A stretch of 64,000 nt of DNA from Cacconaster sp045642485 (GCA_045642485.1 JAZUIV010000027.1:1-64000); one strand, 5' to 3'. Shown: positions 25,348 to 34,552, counted from the first letter of the stretch. Numbers and translations: made by a program. Notes: a model not told the origin generated them from the letters alone.

Positions 25348-26794
25348 ACTGCAGGTCGTAGTCCTCCCCTCCGGCACCGATACGGAAAGTGTGGACCTCA
25401 TTCCTGGCAGGCTTGATTGCCACCACGTCGCAGCAGAGCGACTCCCTGTAGTTGAAGAAGGCGTGGGTCGTCCCGTCCATCATATCCTCCTTGGTGACCC
25501 ATCCGTAACTCTGGGTCAGGAAATAGTTGACACCGTTTTCACGGACGATGGTATTGACGTGACTGTCACCGCAGAAAAGACCTACAATGTTCTTCTTTGC
25601 AGAATACTCGGACAGCAGAGCCATCATCGCCTCGTTGCTCTCAAGAGTGTAGTCGGCGGGAGTGTTGTGCCAGCGCCCAATAGGATGGGGCATATAGTGG
25701 GACATCAGTACAATCGCCGTATGGTCCTCCGTCTCTTCAAGGAGATTCTTCAACCAATTCATCTGCTCCTCACCGAAAATATAGTAGCATCCGCCCTGAG
25801 TCCCTGTGCCCTCGCTGTTGAGGATTATCACTCTGGTGTCCTTCTGAGGGATGTCATACCAGCAGTAAACCTGGCCGGGGACCAGATGCAGGTTTTCACC
25901 GGCATATTTAAGTGAGGGCTTCTGGAAGGTGTTGCTCAGGAACTGGGAGGTATGGAAATACCCCTCCCCCGCATCCCAGTCGTGGTTTCCCGCAGAATAG
26001 AGAAAAACTCCGTTGAAGCGCGCCATCTCCTCCACAGTCCTGTCAATCACATAAGTGGAATAATCCTTCGAATCGTGGCTCAGACCGAGGTTCAACCCGA
26101 TGTCGCCAAGAAGCGCCATAAAGTCATATTTGAAGAACTTGTCGGCTTCCGCAATATATCCGATATGCTGGTAAGTGTAGCGCTGATTCGTATGGATGTC
26201 GGTTAGAATCGGGAAAACGACTGCTTCGTCGTCACCTTTCCAGGCCTGGAATCTTTGATATGCCTCGTTGACCTGTTCCATCACAAAAGCGGGCTTTTCG
26301 GTATCAGGACCTTCCCCTCCGTATTCCTTGAAGGAGCCCCCTTCAGGGCCGTAAATCAGATTCAGAGACTGGTCTTCAGTATCCTGAAAGTACTCGACAC
26401 GGAGGGTGTGTGCCCCCTTTTTCAGATCGACCTTTCCGACAGATGTCTTCCGGCTGTGGGAGCCGTCATTATTGATAATCAGAGCATCGTCCACATAGAG
26501 TTTGGAGCCGTCGTCTGAAGTAAGGAAGAACAGATATTTTCCGGCAACGGGCACGCTGAATTCCGAAGTGAGCAGCGCGGCGAAATGGTCAATGCTCTCA
26601 TTTGAAACGCCATCGAGATTGAAGAGAGGAATGACGGATATTTCGTCAGGCTCCCCGAGAGCGTTGAAATCGACCGGGAGGGTTTCTCCCTCATAATCAA
26701 ACCATACCTTGCGGGTGACATCCCCATCTCCCACGTTGGAAGAGCAAGCCGCGGCCACAACTGTCAATACCAGAAAAAAAACAAATCTTTTCAT
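25337..26794 (-). CDS. PA14-domain metallophosphoesterase, lipoprotein
   Basis: 485 aa with a lipoprotein signal (lipobox VAAAC). Residues about 40-165 are a PA14-type domain (KYLFFLTSDDGSKLYVDD, a carbohydrate-binding fold). The C-terminal calcineurin-like domain shows DIHTN, GDIGLN, GNHDWD, SHYMPH and GDSHVN, the metal ligands of purple-acid-type phosphatases. The substrate is unknown; a cell-surface phosphoesterase acting on glycans or nucleotides is possible. It is a single gene with its own -7 box at 26831-26838. Confidence 0.83.
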   Translation of the reverse strand: MKRFVFFLVLTVVAAACSSNVGDGDVTRKVWFDYEGETLPVDFNALGEPDEISVIPLFNLDGVSNESIDHFAALLTSEFSVPVAGKYLFFLTSDDGSKLYVDDALIINNDGSHSRKTSVGKVDLKKGAHTLRVEYFQDTEDQSLNLIYGPEGGSFKEYGGEGPDTEKPAFVMEQVNEAYQRFQAWKGDDEAVVFPILTDIHTNQRYTYQHIGYIAEADKFFKYDFMALLGDIGLNLGLSHDSKDYSTYVIDRTVEEMARFNGVFLYSAGNHDWDAGEGYFHTSQFLSNTFQKPSLKYAGENLHLVPGQVYCWYDIPQKDTRVIILNSEGTGTQGGCYYIFGEEQMNWLKNLLEETEDHTAIVLMSHYMPHPIGRWHNTPADYTLESNEAMMALLSEYSAKKNIVGLFCGDSHVNTIVRENGVNYFLTQSYGWVTKEDMMDGTTHAFFNYRESLCCDVVAIKPARNEVHTFRIGAGGEDYDLQFTY

Positions 26795-26830
26795 AAATGT
26801 CTGCAGTTCCCCTTATGGAATCACAGAATA

Positions 26831-26838
26831 CAAATTTA
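26831..26838 (-). promoter_or_regulatory. -7 promoter element of the PA14-metallophosphoesterase gene
   Basis: The minus strand reads TAAATTTG, a full TAnnTTTG match, about 36 nt before ATG 26794. No TTG at the expected -33 distance. Confidence 0.5.
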
Positions 26839-26953
26839 GTCATTATTAAAAAATAACTTGGTAATCTTTATGAATCTTGTTTCGTCTTTTGCATCTGCCC
26901 GTCGGGCCTATCAATTCGGGACAGATTCCTGCCGCTATATCCGGTTATTTTTC

Positions 26954-26961
26954 TAAATTTG
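26954..26961 (+). promoter_or_regulatory. -7 promoter element of the PASTA-rluD operon
   Basis: TAAATTTG matches TAnnTTTG, 37 nt before ATG 26999. It faces away from the metallophosphoesterase promoter in the same 204-nt gap. Confidence 0.5.
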
Positions 26962-26998
26962 TAAGATAATAATCAAGAACCTGTATTGAAATACTGAT

Positions 26999-27823
26999 AT
27001 GGAACAGAAAGAAAACGAGACTGGGAAAAAGGACAGATGGTTCCTGAAGAACCTCATCGCCGCGGCAATTGTCATTCTGGCAATCACTCTTGCGGCTCAA
27101 CTGTTCCTGTCGTTGCGCACAAGGCACGGGCAGGAAATAGAAGTTCCTGATTTCACTTCAATGTCGGTTGAGGAAGCTTCCGCAATAGCTTCTCAGTTCA
27201 AATTCAGACTGGAGGTCACCGACTCGGTATATGTGTCGAGAATGCCCCGCGGAGTCATCTTTTCGCAGAATCCCACCCCCGGGAGCAAGGTTAAGGAAGG
27301 GAGGCGCATACTCCTCACAACCAATGCCGTGCAGATGAAAAAGGTCAAAATGCCCAACCTTGTCGGACTCTCTCTCAGGCAAGCGAAAACCGAACTTCAG
27401 GAGAAAGGTCTGTCCATCGGAACCCTTTCATACAAGGAGGATATCGCCACGAACAACGTGCTGGAGCAGAAATACCGGGGAAAGAATATCTCCGCAGGAA
27501 AGCAAATCGCATCGGAGAGCAAGATAGACCTTGTCCTCGGCCTTGACCCCGAAAACAGTATGACATATATTCCCCACCTTATAGGATACTCCTTCGCCGT
27601 TGCGACCGACAACATCATCGACAATTCACTCAATCTGGGGAAAGTCCGCTATGATGAGACGGTACAGACATACGAGGACTCCATCTCGGCGCTGGTCTAC
27701 CGTCAGGATCCTCAAGCCGAAATGGACTCGACCGTCACTATGGGGACATACGTCAACATTTCACTCACTGTCAGTCAGGCGAAAGTGGCATCCGCAACAT
27801 TGGAAGAACAGGAGGAGGATTGA
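26999..27823 (+). CDS. Membrane-anchored PASTA-domain protein
   Basis: 274 aa. A short basic cytoplasmic tail and one membrane segment (about 18-40) are followed by three PASTA repeats (about 46-112, 113-182 and 183-262), with the recurrent pattern VPDFTSMSVEEA, MPNLVGLSLRQA and IPHLIGYSFAVA. PASTA domains sense or bind uncross-linked peptidoglycan. There is no kinase domain, unlike PknB; this stand-alone form is usual in Bacteroidota. The stop TGA overlaps the TTG start of rluD. Confidence 0.85.
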   Translation: MEQKENETGKKDRWFLKNLIAAAIVILAITLAAQLFLSLRTRHGQEIEVPDFTSMSVEEASAIASQFKFRLEVTDSVYVSRMPRGVIFSQNPTPGSKVKEGRRILLTTNAVQMKKVKMPNLVGLSLRQAKTELQEKGLSIGTLSYKEDIATNNVLEQKYRGKNISAGKQIASESKIDLVLGLDPENSMTYIPHLIGYSFAVATDNIIDNSLNLGKVRYDETVQTYEDSISALVYRQDPQAEMDSTVTMGTYVNISLTVSQAKVASATLEEQEED

Positions 27824-28878
27824 GCCGGGAAGATGATATTCTGAATTTCGAGCCGGATGGAGAGGCCGTACTCGAAGAAGAGGTGCCGATGTACGAGCAC
27901 TTCAGGTTTGTCGTGGACAAAGGGCAGTCCCTGCTCCGCATAGACAAATACATCACCGAAAAGATGGAGCGCACCTCGCGCCACCGTATCCAACTTGCAA
28001 TCGACGCGGAATATGTCAGGGTAAACGACAAGGTCGTGAAGGCAAACTACAAAGTCAAGCCGCTGGATACAATCACTATCGTGATGCCGTTCGAGCACCA
28101 CGGATTCGATGCCTCCCCCGAAAACATTCCTCTCGACATAGTATATGAAGACGACGACCTGATTGTGCTCAACAAGCCTGCCGGACTGGTCGTGCATCCC
28201 GGCCACGGACACTACAGCGGAACGCTTGTCAACGCCCTGGCATACCATCTCGGCATCGAGAAGGGGACGCCTCAGGAGGACGAGAGAATGGGAATGCTGG
28301 TCCACAGAATCGACAAGGACACCTCCGGCCTGCTGGTTGTGACCAAAACCGACGAAGCGCAGGTTTCACTTGCAAAGCAGTTCTTTCACCATACAATAGA
28401 GAGGAAGTATATCGCCCTTGTATGGGGCAACATTGAGGAGGAGAGCGGAGTGATTGACGGCAACATCGGCCGTGACCCCAATGACAGACTGAGATTCAAG
28501 GTTTTCCCGGACGGTTCGGAAGGGAAACACGCAGTGACCCACTACAAGGTGATTGAACGGTTCGGATATGTGACTCTTGTGGAGTGTGTCCTGGAGACAG
28601 GCCGCACCCACCAGATAAGGGTGCATATGAACCATATCGGGCACCCCCTTTTCAATGACGAGCGCTACGGAGGAGACAGAATCCTCAAGGGGACTCTCTA
28701 TGCCAAATACAAGCAGTTCATAGACAACTGCTTCGAAATTCTCCCCAGACAGGCGCTTCACGCCGCAACTCTCGGCTTCACCCACCCTAAAACAGGAAAA
28801 ACCGTCAGTTTCTCCTGTCCTATTCCTGAAGATATGAGCGCCGCTATCACGAAATGGCGCAACTACTCCGCCCGGTAG
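27820..28878 (+). CDS. rluD: 23S rRNA pseudouridine synthase, RluD/RluA family
   Basis: 352 aa if begun at TTG 27820, which overlaps the PASTA stop (TTGA) and has GGAGGAG just upstream. The alternative is an ATG at residue 24 (MYEHFRF). An S4 domain (about 38-85) precedes the catalytic domain, with RluA-family HRIDKDTSGLL and the nucleophile D165. RluD modifies helix 69 of 23S rRNA. The S4 domain and length support RluD over RluA or RluC. The convergent outer-membrane protein gene ends 5 nt away. Confidence 0.9.
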   Translation: MSREDDILNFEPDGEAVLEEEVPMYEHFRFVVDKGQSLLRIDKYITEKMERTSRHRIQLAIDAEYVRVNDKVVKANYKVKPLDTITIVMPFEHHGFDASPENIPLDIVYEDDDLIVLNKPAGLVVHPGHGHYSGTLVNALAYHLGIEKGTPQEDERMGMLVHRIDKDTSGLLVVTKTDEAQVSLAKQFFHHTIERKYIALVWGNIEEESGVIDGNIGRDPNDRLRFKVFPDGSEGKHAVTHYKVIERFGYVTLVECVLETGRTHQIRVHMNHIGHPLFNDERYGGDRILKGTLYAKYKQFIDNCFEILPRQALHAATLGFTHPKTGKTVSFSCPIPEDMSAAITKWRNYSAR

Positions 28879-28883
28879 GAGTG

Positions 28884-31802
28884 TCAGCGTCTCCCGCCTC
28901 CCATCCCGGGGCCAGGGCCGCCGGGGCCGCCGGGGCCGCCCGGGCCGCCCGGGCCAGGGCCTCCCATCATCCTCTGCCCACCGAAATTACCGAAACGGTA
29001 TGTGAGTGTAAGCACCACATAGCGTCCAAGAGTATTGTTCCGCGTGTCGAGAACGTAGTTGTCTGTTGTCGTGCGGAAAGTGTTCCGGCTCTGATTGAGA
29101 ATGTCATAAGCCTTGATGGCTACGGTCATCCTGTTCTTGAGAAACTGTTTGCTGACCTCGGCGTTCCACACCAGTGTAGGGTCGTTGTAACCCGCAGTGT
29201 ACCCTTTGTAGAAAGTATACATGGCGTCGGTCGAGAAACTGATGACGTCGGAATTGAGCACCACATTGCCGATGATGCTGTTTGTCCAGGTCGCATCCCT
29301 GTTCTTGTCCGCTATCTCGTAGAACGCCTGCGAGTAGTTGACGTTGCCGCCTACCGAAGCCTCCCAGATGGTGCTGCGGTAAGTCAGACGAAGGTTCTCC
29401 ATTGCAGATACGTTCTGATATATGTTCGAGGTGTAGTTGTCAATGTTCAGATATGAGGACTTGTCCGTCGGGTCGATATCGCTGTCACCCACAAAGGAGA
29501 CACCGTTGCTGTAGTTCAGCCTGGTGAAGGACATTATCGAGAACTTGCTCTTTCCAATCGGAGAGTTGAACATAAACATACCGTTCGCGGAGTAGGTGGC
29601 CTTTTCGTAGTTCATCGGCACCGAATACTGTACTCCCGCGGCATCGGTCCAGGAGGCATTGACTATGCTTCTCGGCTTGAAGCTTCCGTTAAGTTCTGCG
29701 TGTATGGAAGAGAATGTCTCCATATTGGTCGCCCTGTACATCGTCCTCAAATCGTGCGTGAATGAGGGATTCAGCCCCATATTTCCAAGGACCTGACGCT
29801 GCGGGTTGGAATTGTCGGGGATGGGCATCAACTGGTTGATGGACGGCTGGCTGCTGCTGCCGCGATAGTTGATGCGCAGCATCTTGTGGTCCGAGAAATT
29901 GTAGTCGAACCTGGCATTCGGTGACCAGTTCAGTACCTTGAGGGTAAGAGAGGTGTCAATCCTCGCTCCGGCCGTGGTGTTGACGGTGGTGTTGGGCTCG
30001 ACTGTCGCTCCGACAGTGAGATTGAACTTTTCCTCCTGCTTCATCAGATTGAGGCCGGCGCTGTGGTTCACGTATCTGTTTGTGACGTTGCTTGAGTAGA
30101 GGTCATCCTTGCGGGTATATGCCCCGTTGCCATCTCTTCCGTAAGTGTCCTTGATTGAATTGTTGTTCGAATAGCGGATACGGTAATTGCCTTCGAGGTA
30201 GAAATTCCTGCCGAGAGGTTCCGTATAGGAGAGTCGGGCATTGATTGAGTTGGAGTTGGACTTCTGGTTGAACTTCTGGTCAACAAGAGTGGAATCGGAA
30301 ACCTGATGCCCGGCCGCGTCCGGCTCGGCGTATGCATTTGTCAGCGAATAGTTCGAGCCGTCCATCCTGGTGTTGGAGAGCTGGTATCTCGCATTGACTG
30401 AAAGGGTGCGCCCCGGTTTTCCCAGTTTCTGGCGATAGACTACCCTGCCGTCGGCATTGACGGAGTTGCTCTTCCCGGTCGAAAGGCTGGAACCGTCATT
30501 GACTTTGTATTTCTCCCCCCCTGCAAGGGTCCTGTCCGTAGCGAAGAGGTTTCTCTCCTCATAGTCTCCCCAGCCGTATCTGAAACTCGGCTCGACTATC
30601 AGGGAGGCGTTTTCTGAAAGATTGATTTCGGCGCGGCCTCCCGCCCTCACTCCGTAGGTATTGTTCCTGTTTGTACCGTCCTCGGTGGCGAACAGCGTGG
30701 AGCCGTCGCTGTTATAAGTGGTCCTCGCGGTACTCTCCTCAACATATCTTCTGTTGCCGTTTCCCATCACGTTGCCCACAATCTCAGACTTGTCCTTGAA
30801 TGTGTATCCCCCGTTGCCGCCAAGCATAAACGAGTTGGAGATACCGCTGTTGTTGCCTCCCCTCATTCCACCGCCACGCATTCCACCCATCGTGGAGGCC
30901 ATCATATCCTGAAAGCCGCGGTTGTTGGTGTTGTTGATGTTTCCGATGATGGCTATCTGGCTCTTGTCCGTGAAATTGGCGGTAAGGGCGGAACCCTGAT
31001 AGCGGAAATCGTTGTCAACCGCCTCCCCTTCGATGCCTGCGCTACGAACATCGGTACCGCCTCCGGCGCTGAAGTTGCCCAGCCATCCGTTCATCATCCC
31101 CTTCTTGATACCCAGGTCGAGCACCGTCTCCTCCTCTCCATCATCAATGCCGGTGAAGCGGGCCTGGTCGGATTTCTTCTCCACCACCCTCACCTTTTCG
31201 ACTATCTTGGCAGGGAGGTTCTTGCTCGCCAGAGAAGGGTCATTCGTGAAGAATTCCTTTCCGTCAATTTGTATCTTGCTGATTGTCTTTCCATTTGCCG
31301 TTATCGTGCCGTCGCTGTTCACCTCCACTCCGGGGATTTTCTTCAGCAGGTCCTCCAGGGCATCATTGTCCGACACGTGCATCAGGGAGACATTATGCTC
31401 GATGGTGTCTTTCTTCACGACTATGGGGTTGCCCACCTCCGTCACCATCGCACCCTTGAGGAATTCCGCCTGTACCGACATCTTCAGTTCCCCTAGATTC
31501 TGATTCTTGCGGACCTCCACCTCTCCCGAATAGTCATTGTATCCGAGCAGTATTCCTTTCAGGATATAGACGCCCTCCGGTATATCCTTCATCAGAGCAT
31601 TTCCCTGCCCGTCGGTCTGGGTATATTTGAAGACTTTGTCTGTCCCCTTTTTTGATATGGAGACTGTCGCGAACTCAATACCGGCCCCGCTTTTTGCATC
31701 GACGAATTTCATTTTCAGCGAGTAGCCGTCGGCCTTCGCGGCAAAGGGGAACAGAAAAATAAGAACGGATATGTATATGAATCTCTTGCAAATCTCTTTC
31801 AT
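28884..31802 (-). CDS. Outer-membrane beta-barrel protein, TonB-receptor-like (OMP_b-brl_3)
   Basis: 972 aa. Signal peptide (about 1-24), then a carboxypeptidase-regulatory-like Ig domain (about 27-110), a plug-like region (DALEDLLKKIPGVEV, about 148-162) and a long barrel. The barrel should end at LTYRFGNFG; a Gly/Pro-rich tail (GGPGPGGPGG type, about 30 residues) follows, encoded by short GC-rich tandem repeats at about 28910-28965. A Gly-Met-Arg-rich loop (GGMRGGGMRGG) occurs near residue 305. No SusD partner is present. The ligand is unknown. Confidence 0.85.
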   Translation of the reverse strand: MKEICKRFIYISVLIFLFPFAAKADGYSLKMKFVDAKSGAGIEFATVSISKKGTDKVFKYTQTDGQGNALMKDIPEGVYILKGILLGYNDYSGEVEVRKNQNLGELKMSVQAEFLKGAMVTEVGNPIVVKKDTIEHNVSLMHVSDNDALEDLLKKIPGVEVNSDGTITANGKTISKIQIDGKEFFTNDPSLASKNLPAKIVEKVRVVEKKSDQARFTGIDDGEEETVLDLGIKKGMMNGWLGNFSAGGGTDVRSAGIEGEAVDNDFRYQGSALTANFTDKSQIAIIGNINNTNNRGFQDMMASTMGGMRGGGMRGGNNSGISNSFMLGGNGGYTFKDKSEIVGNVMGNGNRRYVEESTARTTYNSDGSTLFATEDGTNRNNTYGVRAGGRAEINLSENASLIVEPSFRYGWGDYEERNLFATDRTLAGGEKYKVNDGSSLSTGKSNSVNADGRVVYRQKLGKPGRTLSVNARYQLSNTRMDGSNYSLTNAYAEPDAAGHQVSDSTLVDQKFNQKSNSNSINARLSYTEPLGRNFYLEGNYRIRYSNNNSIKDTYGRDGNGAYTRKDDLYSSNVTNRYVNHSAGLNLMKQEEKFNLTVGATVEPNTTVNTTAGARIDTSLTLKVLNWSPNARFDYNFSDHKMLRINYRGSSSQPSINQLMPIPDNSNPQRQVLGNMGLNPSFTHDLRTMYRATNMETFSSIHAELNGSFKPRSIVNASWTDAAGVQYSVPMNYEKATYSANGMFMFNSPIGKSKFSIMSFTRLNYSNGVSFVGDSDIDPTDKSSYLNIDNYTSNIYQNVSAMENLRLTYRSTIWEASVGGNVNYSQAFYEIADKNRDATWTNSIIGNVVLNSDVISFSTDAMYTFYKGYTAGYNDPTLVWNAEVSKQFLKNRMTVAIKAYDILNQSRNTFRTTTDNYVLDTRNNTLGRYVVLTLTYRFGNFGGQRMMGGPGPGGPGGPGGPGGPGPGMGGGRR
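28908..28968. repeat. GC-rich short tandem repeats encoding the Gly/Pro tail
   Basis: Imperfect copies of a 9-nt unit (ccggggccg / ccgggccgc) encode Gly-Gly-Pro repeats at the end of the outer-membrane protein. Copy number could vary by slippage in multiples of three codons without breaking the frame. Confidence 0.6.
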
Positions 31803-31848
31803 AATGGCATCAAATAAAAAAACCGAATACTTTGACCGATACGGCAGT

Positions 31849-31856
31849 CAAAAGTA
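31849..31856 (-). promoter_or_regulatory. -7 promoter element of the outer-membrane protein gene
   Basis: The minus strand reads TACTTTTG, a full TAnnTTTG match, about 46 nt before ATG 31802 and just after the ruvC stop. The -33 is weak. Confidence 0.5.
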
Positions 31857-31866
31857 AAAAACGGCG

Positions 31867-32433
31867 TCAATCTTTTTTCACCCTTTGAGGATGGGCTTCA
31901 ACGAATGCCTTCCAACTTGTGGAAGCGGAGGTATCCGTAAGGGGACTCGACAACTGATAGAAGTGGCACAAGGCAATGGCAAGTGCGTCGGAAGCATCCA
32001 GATATTTTATATCGAGCGCCACCTTCAACGTCTTCTCCACCAGCATCTTGACCTGTTCCTTCGAAGCGTCGCCCCGTCCTGTTATGGCCATCTTGACCTT
32101 GCGGGGGGCATATTCGAAAACCGGAATCTGCCTGATCAGCGCCGCGGAAATGGCTGCACCCTGCGCCCGTCCGAGTTTGAGCATCACCTGCGGATTCTTC
32201 CCGTAGAACGGGGCTTCAATCGCAAGGTCGTCTGGGGAATACCGCTCAATCAGTGCTCCCACTTCATTGAGGATTCTCTTCAACTTGAGAAAGTGGTCCT
32301 TCTCCCTGCGGAGATCGACCACCCCCGCATCCACAAAATGGACGCTGCGTCTGTCTATCAGAACGACCCCGTAACCAAGTATGTTGGTTCCGGGGTCAAT
32401 TCCCATTACAATTCGCTGAGCTTCCTGCATCAA
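31867..32433 (-). CDS. ruvC: Holliday junction endonuclease RuvC
   Basis: 188 aa. The RNase H-fold catalytic acids are visible: the Asp in GIDPGTNILGYG, the Glu in LAIEAPFYGKN, and the pair in DASDALAIALCH. It cuts four-way junctions with RuvAB. The start MMQEAQR leaves Met1 or Met2 possible. It follows serS by 3 nt and shares its promoter. Confidence 0.95.
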   Translation of the reverse strand: MMQEAQRIVMGIDPGTNILGYGVVLIDRRSVHFVDAGVVDLRREKDHFLKLKRILNEVGALIERYSPDDLAIEAPFYGKNPQVMLKLGRAQGAAISAALIRQIPVFEYAPRKVKMAITGRGDASKEQVKMLVEKTLKVALDIKYLDASDALAIALCHFYQLSSPLTDTSASTSWKAFVEAHPQRVKKD

Positions 32434-32436
32434 GGT

Positions 32437-33711
32437 CTAGTCAATGATGTCGAAGCCGGTGTATTTTCTCAGGACTTCGGGGACAATGATTTTACCGTCC
32501 GGAGTCTGGTAGTTCTCGATTATCGCGGCGAGGATTCTGGGAAGGGCAAGAGAACTGCCGTTGAGAGTATGGGCCAGAACAGTCTTGCCGGAATCATCCT
32601 TGAACCTGAGTTTAAGCCTGTTGGCCTGATATGATTCAAAGTTTGAAACGGAACTCACCTCCAGCCAGCGCTTTTGTGCGGCGGAGAATACTTCGAAATC
32701 ATAAGTTATCGCGGACGTGAAACTCATATCGCCTCCGCAGAGCCTGAGGATTCGGTAAGGAAGTCCGAGTTCGGTGACAAGAGTCTCCACGTGGGCCACC
32801 ATTTCATCCAATGCGGCGTAGGAATTCTCAGGGAGTTCAAGGCGGACGATCTCCACCTTGTCAAACTGATGGAGACGGTTCAACCCGCGCACGTCCTTAC
32901 CGTATGAGCCGGCCTCTCTGCGCCAACAGGGAGTGTAGGCCGTCATCTTCACGGGGAAATCCTCTTTCTTGAGAATCACGTCACGGTAGATATTGGTGAC
33001 GGGCACCTCAGCAGTGGGTACCAGATAGAAACCGTCGAGCGGAGCATAGTACATCTGGCCCTCCTTGTCAGGGAGCTGGCCGGTTCCGAAACCGGAGGCT
33101 TCGTTCACCATATAAGGGGGCTGGTACTCTATGTATCCGGCCGCAGTGTTCTTTTCAAGGAAATATGAAATGAGCGCTCTCTGAATACGGGCTCCCTTCC
33201 CTTTGTAAACAGGGAAGCCGGCACCGGTCAGTTTCACGCCAAGGTCGAAGTCGATGATGTCAAGTTTCTTCACCAGGTCCCAGTGAGGAAGAGCTTTTTC
33301 GCCGAGTTCAGGAGTCTTTCCTCCCATCTTAACCACCAAGTTGTCCTCTGCACTCCTGCCTTCGGGCACCTGAGCGCAAGGGAGATTGGGAAGAAGCACC
33401 AGAAGTTTGTCCTGTTCAGTCTGGCTCGCGGCAAGGCTTTCATCGAGTTCCTTTGACTTCTCCTTAAGGGAAGCGACTTCCGCTTTCACCTCGTCGGCTT
33501 CGGCTTTCCTACCCTCTTTCATCAGACCGCCTATTTTGGAGGCGAGAGTTTTCTGATTGGACAGGCAGGTGTCGAGCTCTGTCTGCAGTGAACGGCGGCG
33601 GGCATCGAGCTCAATAATGTCACGGACAATCTGTTCTGCGTCGAAGTGCTTTACCTTCAGACGCTCTATCACGAATTCAGGGTTCTCCCTGAGAAGTTTC
33701 AATGTCAGCAT
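32437..33711 (-). CDS. serS: Seryl-tRNA synthetase
   Basis: 424 aa. The long N-terminal coiled-coil tRNA-binding arm (about 30-105) is followed by the class II core, including the motif 2 region TPCWRREAGSYGKD and motif 3 near GSSLALPRILAAIIEN. It charges tRNA-Ser. The length is standard. It is the first gene of serS-ruvC, with a -7 box at 33734-33741 that touches the T-tract of the upstream ribosomal-protein terminator. Confidence 0.96.
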   Translation of the reverse strand: MLTLKLLRENPEFVIERLKVKHFDAEQIVRDIIELDARRRSLQTELDTCLSNQKTLASKIGGLMKEGRKAEADEVKAEVASLKEKSKELDESLAASQTEQDKLLVLLPNLPCAQVPEGRSAEDNLVVKMGGKTPELGEKALPHWDLVKKLDIIDFDLGVKLTGAGFPVYKGKGARIQRALISYFLEKNTAAGYIEYQPPYMVNEASGFGTGQLPDKEGQMYYAPLDGFYLVPTAEVPVTNIYRDVILKKEDFPVKMTAYTPCWRREAGSYGKDVRGLNRLHQFDKVEIVRLELPENSYAALDEMVAHVETLVTELGLPYRILRLCGGDMSFTSAITYDFEVFSAAQKRWLEVSSVSNFESYQANRLKLRFKDDSGKTVLAHTLNGSSLALPRILAAIIENYQTPDGKIIVPEVLRKYTGFDIID

Positions 33712-33733
33712 CTCTTTCGTTTTTTAACGGCGG

Positions 33734-33741
33734 CAAATATA
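33734..33741 (-). promoter_or_regulatory. -7 promoter element of serS-ruvC
   Basis: The minus strand reads TATATTTG, a full TAnnTTTG match, 22 nt before ATG 33711. It begins immediately after the poly-T of the rplU-rpmA terminator. Confidence 0.55.
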
Positions 33742-33742
33742 C

Positions 33743-33779
33743 AAAAAAAACAGAACCGTTCTGAACAAACGGTCCTGTT
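33743..33779 (-). terminator. Rho-independent terminator of rplU-rpmA
   Basis: On the minus strand a 12-bp stem (AACAGGACCGTT against AACGGTTCTGTT, one mismatch) with a 7-nt loop is followed by eight T's. It lies 24 nt past the rpmA stop. Confidence 0.85.
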
Positions 33780-33803
33780 TATTTAACGTCAACAAATCAG
33801 TTT

Positions 33804-34073
33804 TTACGCCTCAGCCTTAGGGAAAGGGATTACTGAAACGAATGACTTGTCATTTGCTTTCTTTCTGAAGGAAACAGTACCGTCAACCAGTGCGAAAAGA
33901 GTATGGTCCTTACCGATTCCAACGTTTTCACCGGGATAGTGAACTGTACCTCTCTGACGGACGAGAATGTTGCCGGCTTTTGCAGCCTGCCCGCCGAACA
34001 ATTTGATACCGAGGCGCTTGCTCTGTGATTCACGGCCGTTCTTTGAACTACCTACACCTTTTTTGTGTGCCAT
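33804..34073 (-). CDS. rpmA: 50S ribosomal protein L27
   Basis: 89 aa. Typical L27 start MAHKKGVGSSKNGRESQSKR and the GNILVRQRGT core. There is no N-terminal cleavage extension of the Firmicutes type. It is located 19 nt after rplU in the usual order and is followed by a strong terminator. Confidence 0.97.
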   Translation of the reverse strand: MAHKKGVGSSKNGRESQSKRLGIKLFGGQAAKAGNILVRQRGTVHYPGENVGIGKDHTLFALVDGTVSFRKKANDKSFVSVIPFPKAEA

Positions 34074-34092
34074 AATCAGAAAGTTTTAAAAG

Positions 34093-34401
34093 TTAAGCAA
34101 TTGCGTCAATTTGAATTTTGGTGAGATACTGACGGTGACCGTTCTTCTTCTGATAGCCTTTGCGACGTTTCTTCTTGAAGATGATAACTTTGTCAGCTTT
34201 GCAGTGCTCAAGCACGGTAGCCTTTACGGAAACTCCTTCCACGTAAGGTGCACCTACTTTCACCTGACCTTCCTCGTCGACAAGAAGCACCTTGTCGAAT
34301 GAGACAGCTTCTCCTTCAGCGGAAGCAAGCCTGTTCACGAAAACCTGACTGCCTGCCTCAACTTTGAACTGCTGTCCTGCAATATCAACGATTGCGTACA
34401 T
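34093..34401 (-). CDS. rplU: 50S ribosomal protein L21
   Basis: 102 aa. It has the L21 N-terminus MYAIVDIAGQQFKVE and the basic KKKRRKGYQKKNGHRQ segment that binds 23S rRNA. It is the first gene of rplU-rpmA. The 150-nt region upstream is AT-rich, shared with a divergent lipoprotein gene, and contains a small hairpin CCGCAAGCGG at 34428-34437; I find no perfect -7 box for this gene. Confidence 0.97.
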   Translation of the reverse strand: MYAIVDIAGQQFKVEAGSQVFVNRLASAEGEAVSFDKVLLVDEEGQVKVGAPYVEGVSVKATVLEHCKADKVIIFKKKRRKGYQKKNGHRQYLTKIQIDAIA

Positions 34402-34539
34402 AAAAAATAAATTTTTTAAATTTATAACCGCAAGCGGATAGACATTGAACTATCTCTTAATCACTAGCTTAACGGTTGTCAAACAATATTTTGGGACAGC
34501 AAAGATAGCACATTATATTTTTCCGGCAAATTTTTTTTC

Positions 34540-34547
34540 TAAATTTG
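34540..34547 (+). promoter_or_regulatory. -7 promoter element of the unknown lipoprotein gene
   Basis: TAAATTTG matches TAnnTTTG and ends 5 nt before the GTG at 34553. It lies inside the longer open frame, arguing against an upstream start. Confidence 0.55.
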
Positions 34548-34552
34548 TGTCC

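Noticed and set aside
28908..28968. GC-rich repeats as a CRISPR array or regulatory repeat
   Set aside because: They are in frame inside the outer-membrane protein gene and encode Gly/Pro repeats; units are 9 nt with no spacers.
34445..34552. Upstream extension of the lipoprotein gene to ATG 34445
   Set aside because: It would place the promoter box inside the gene and bury the lipoprotein signal 36 residues in.
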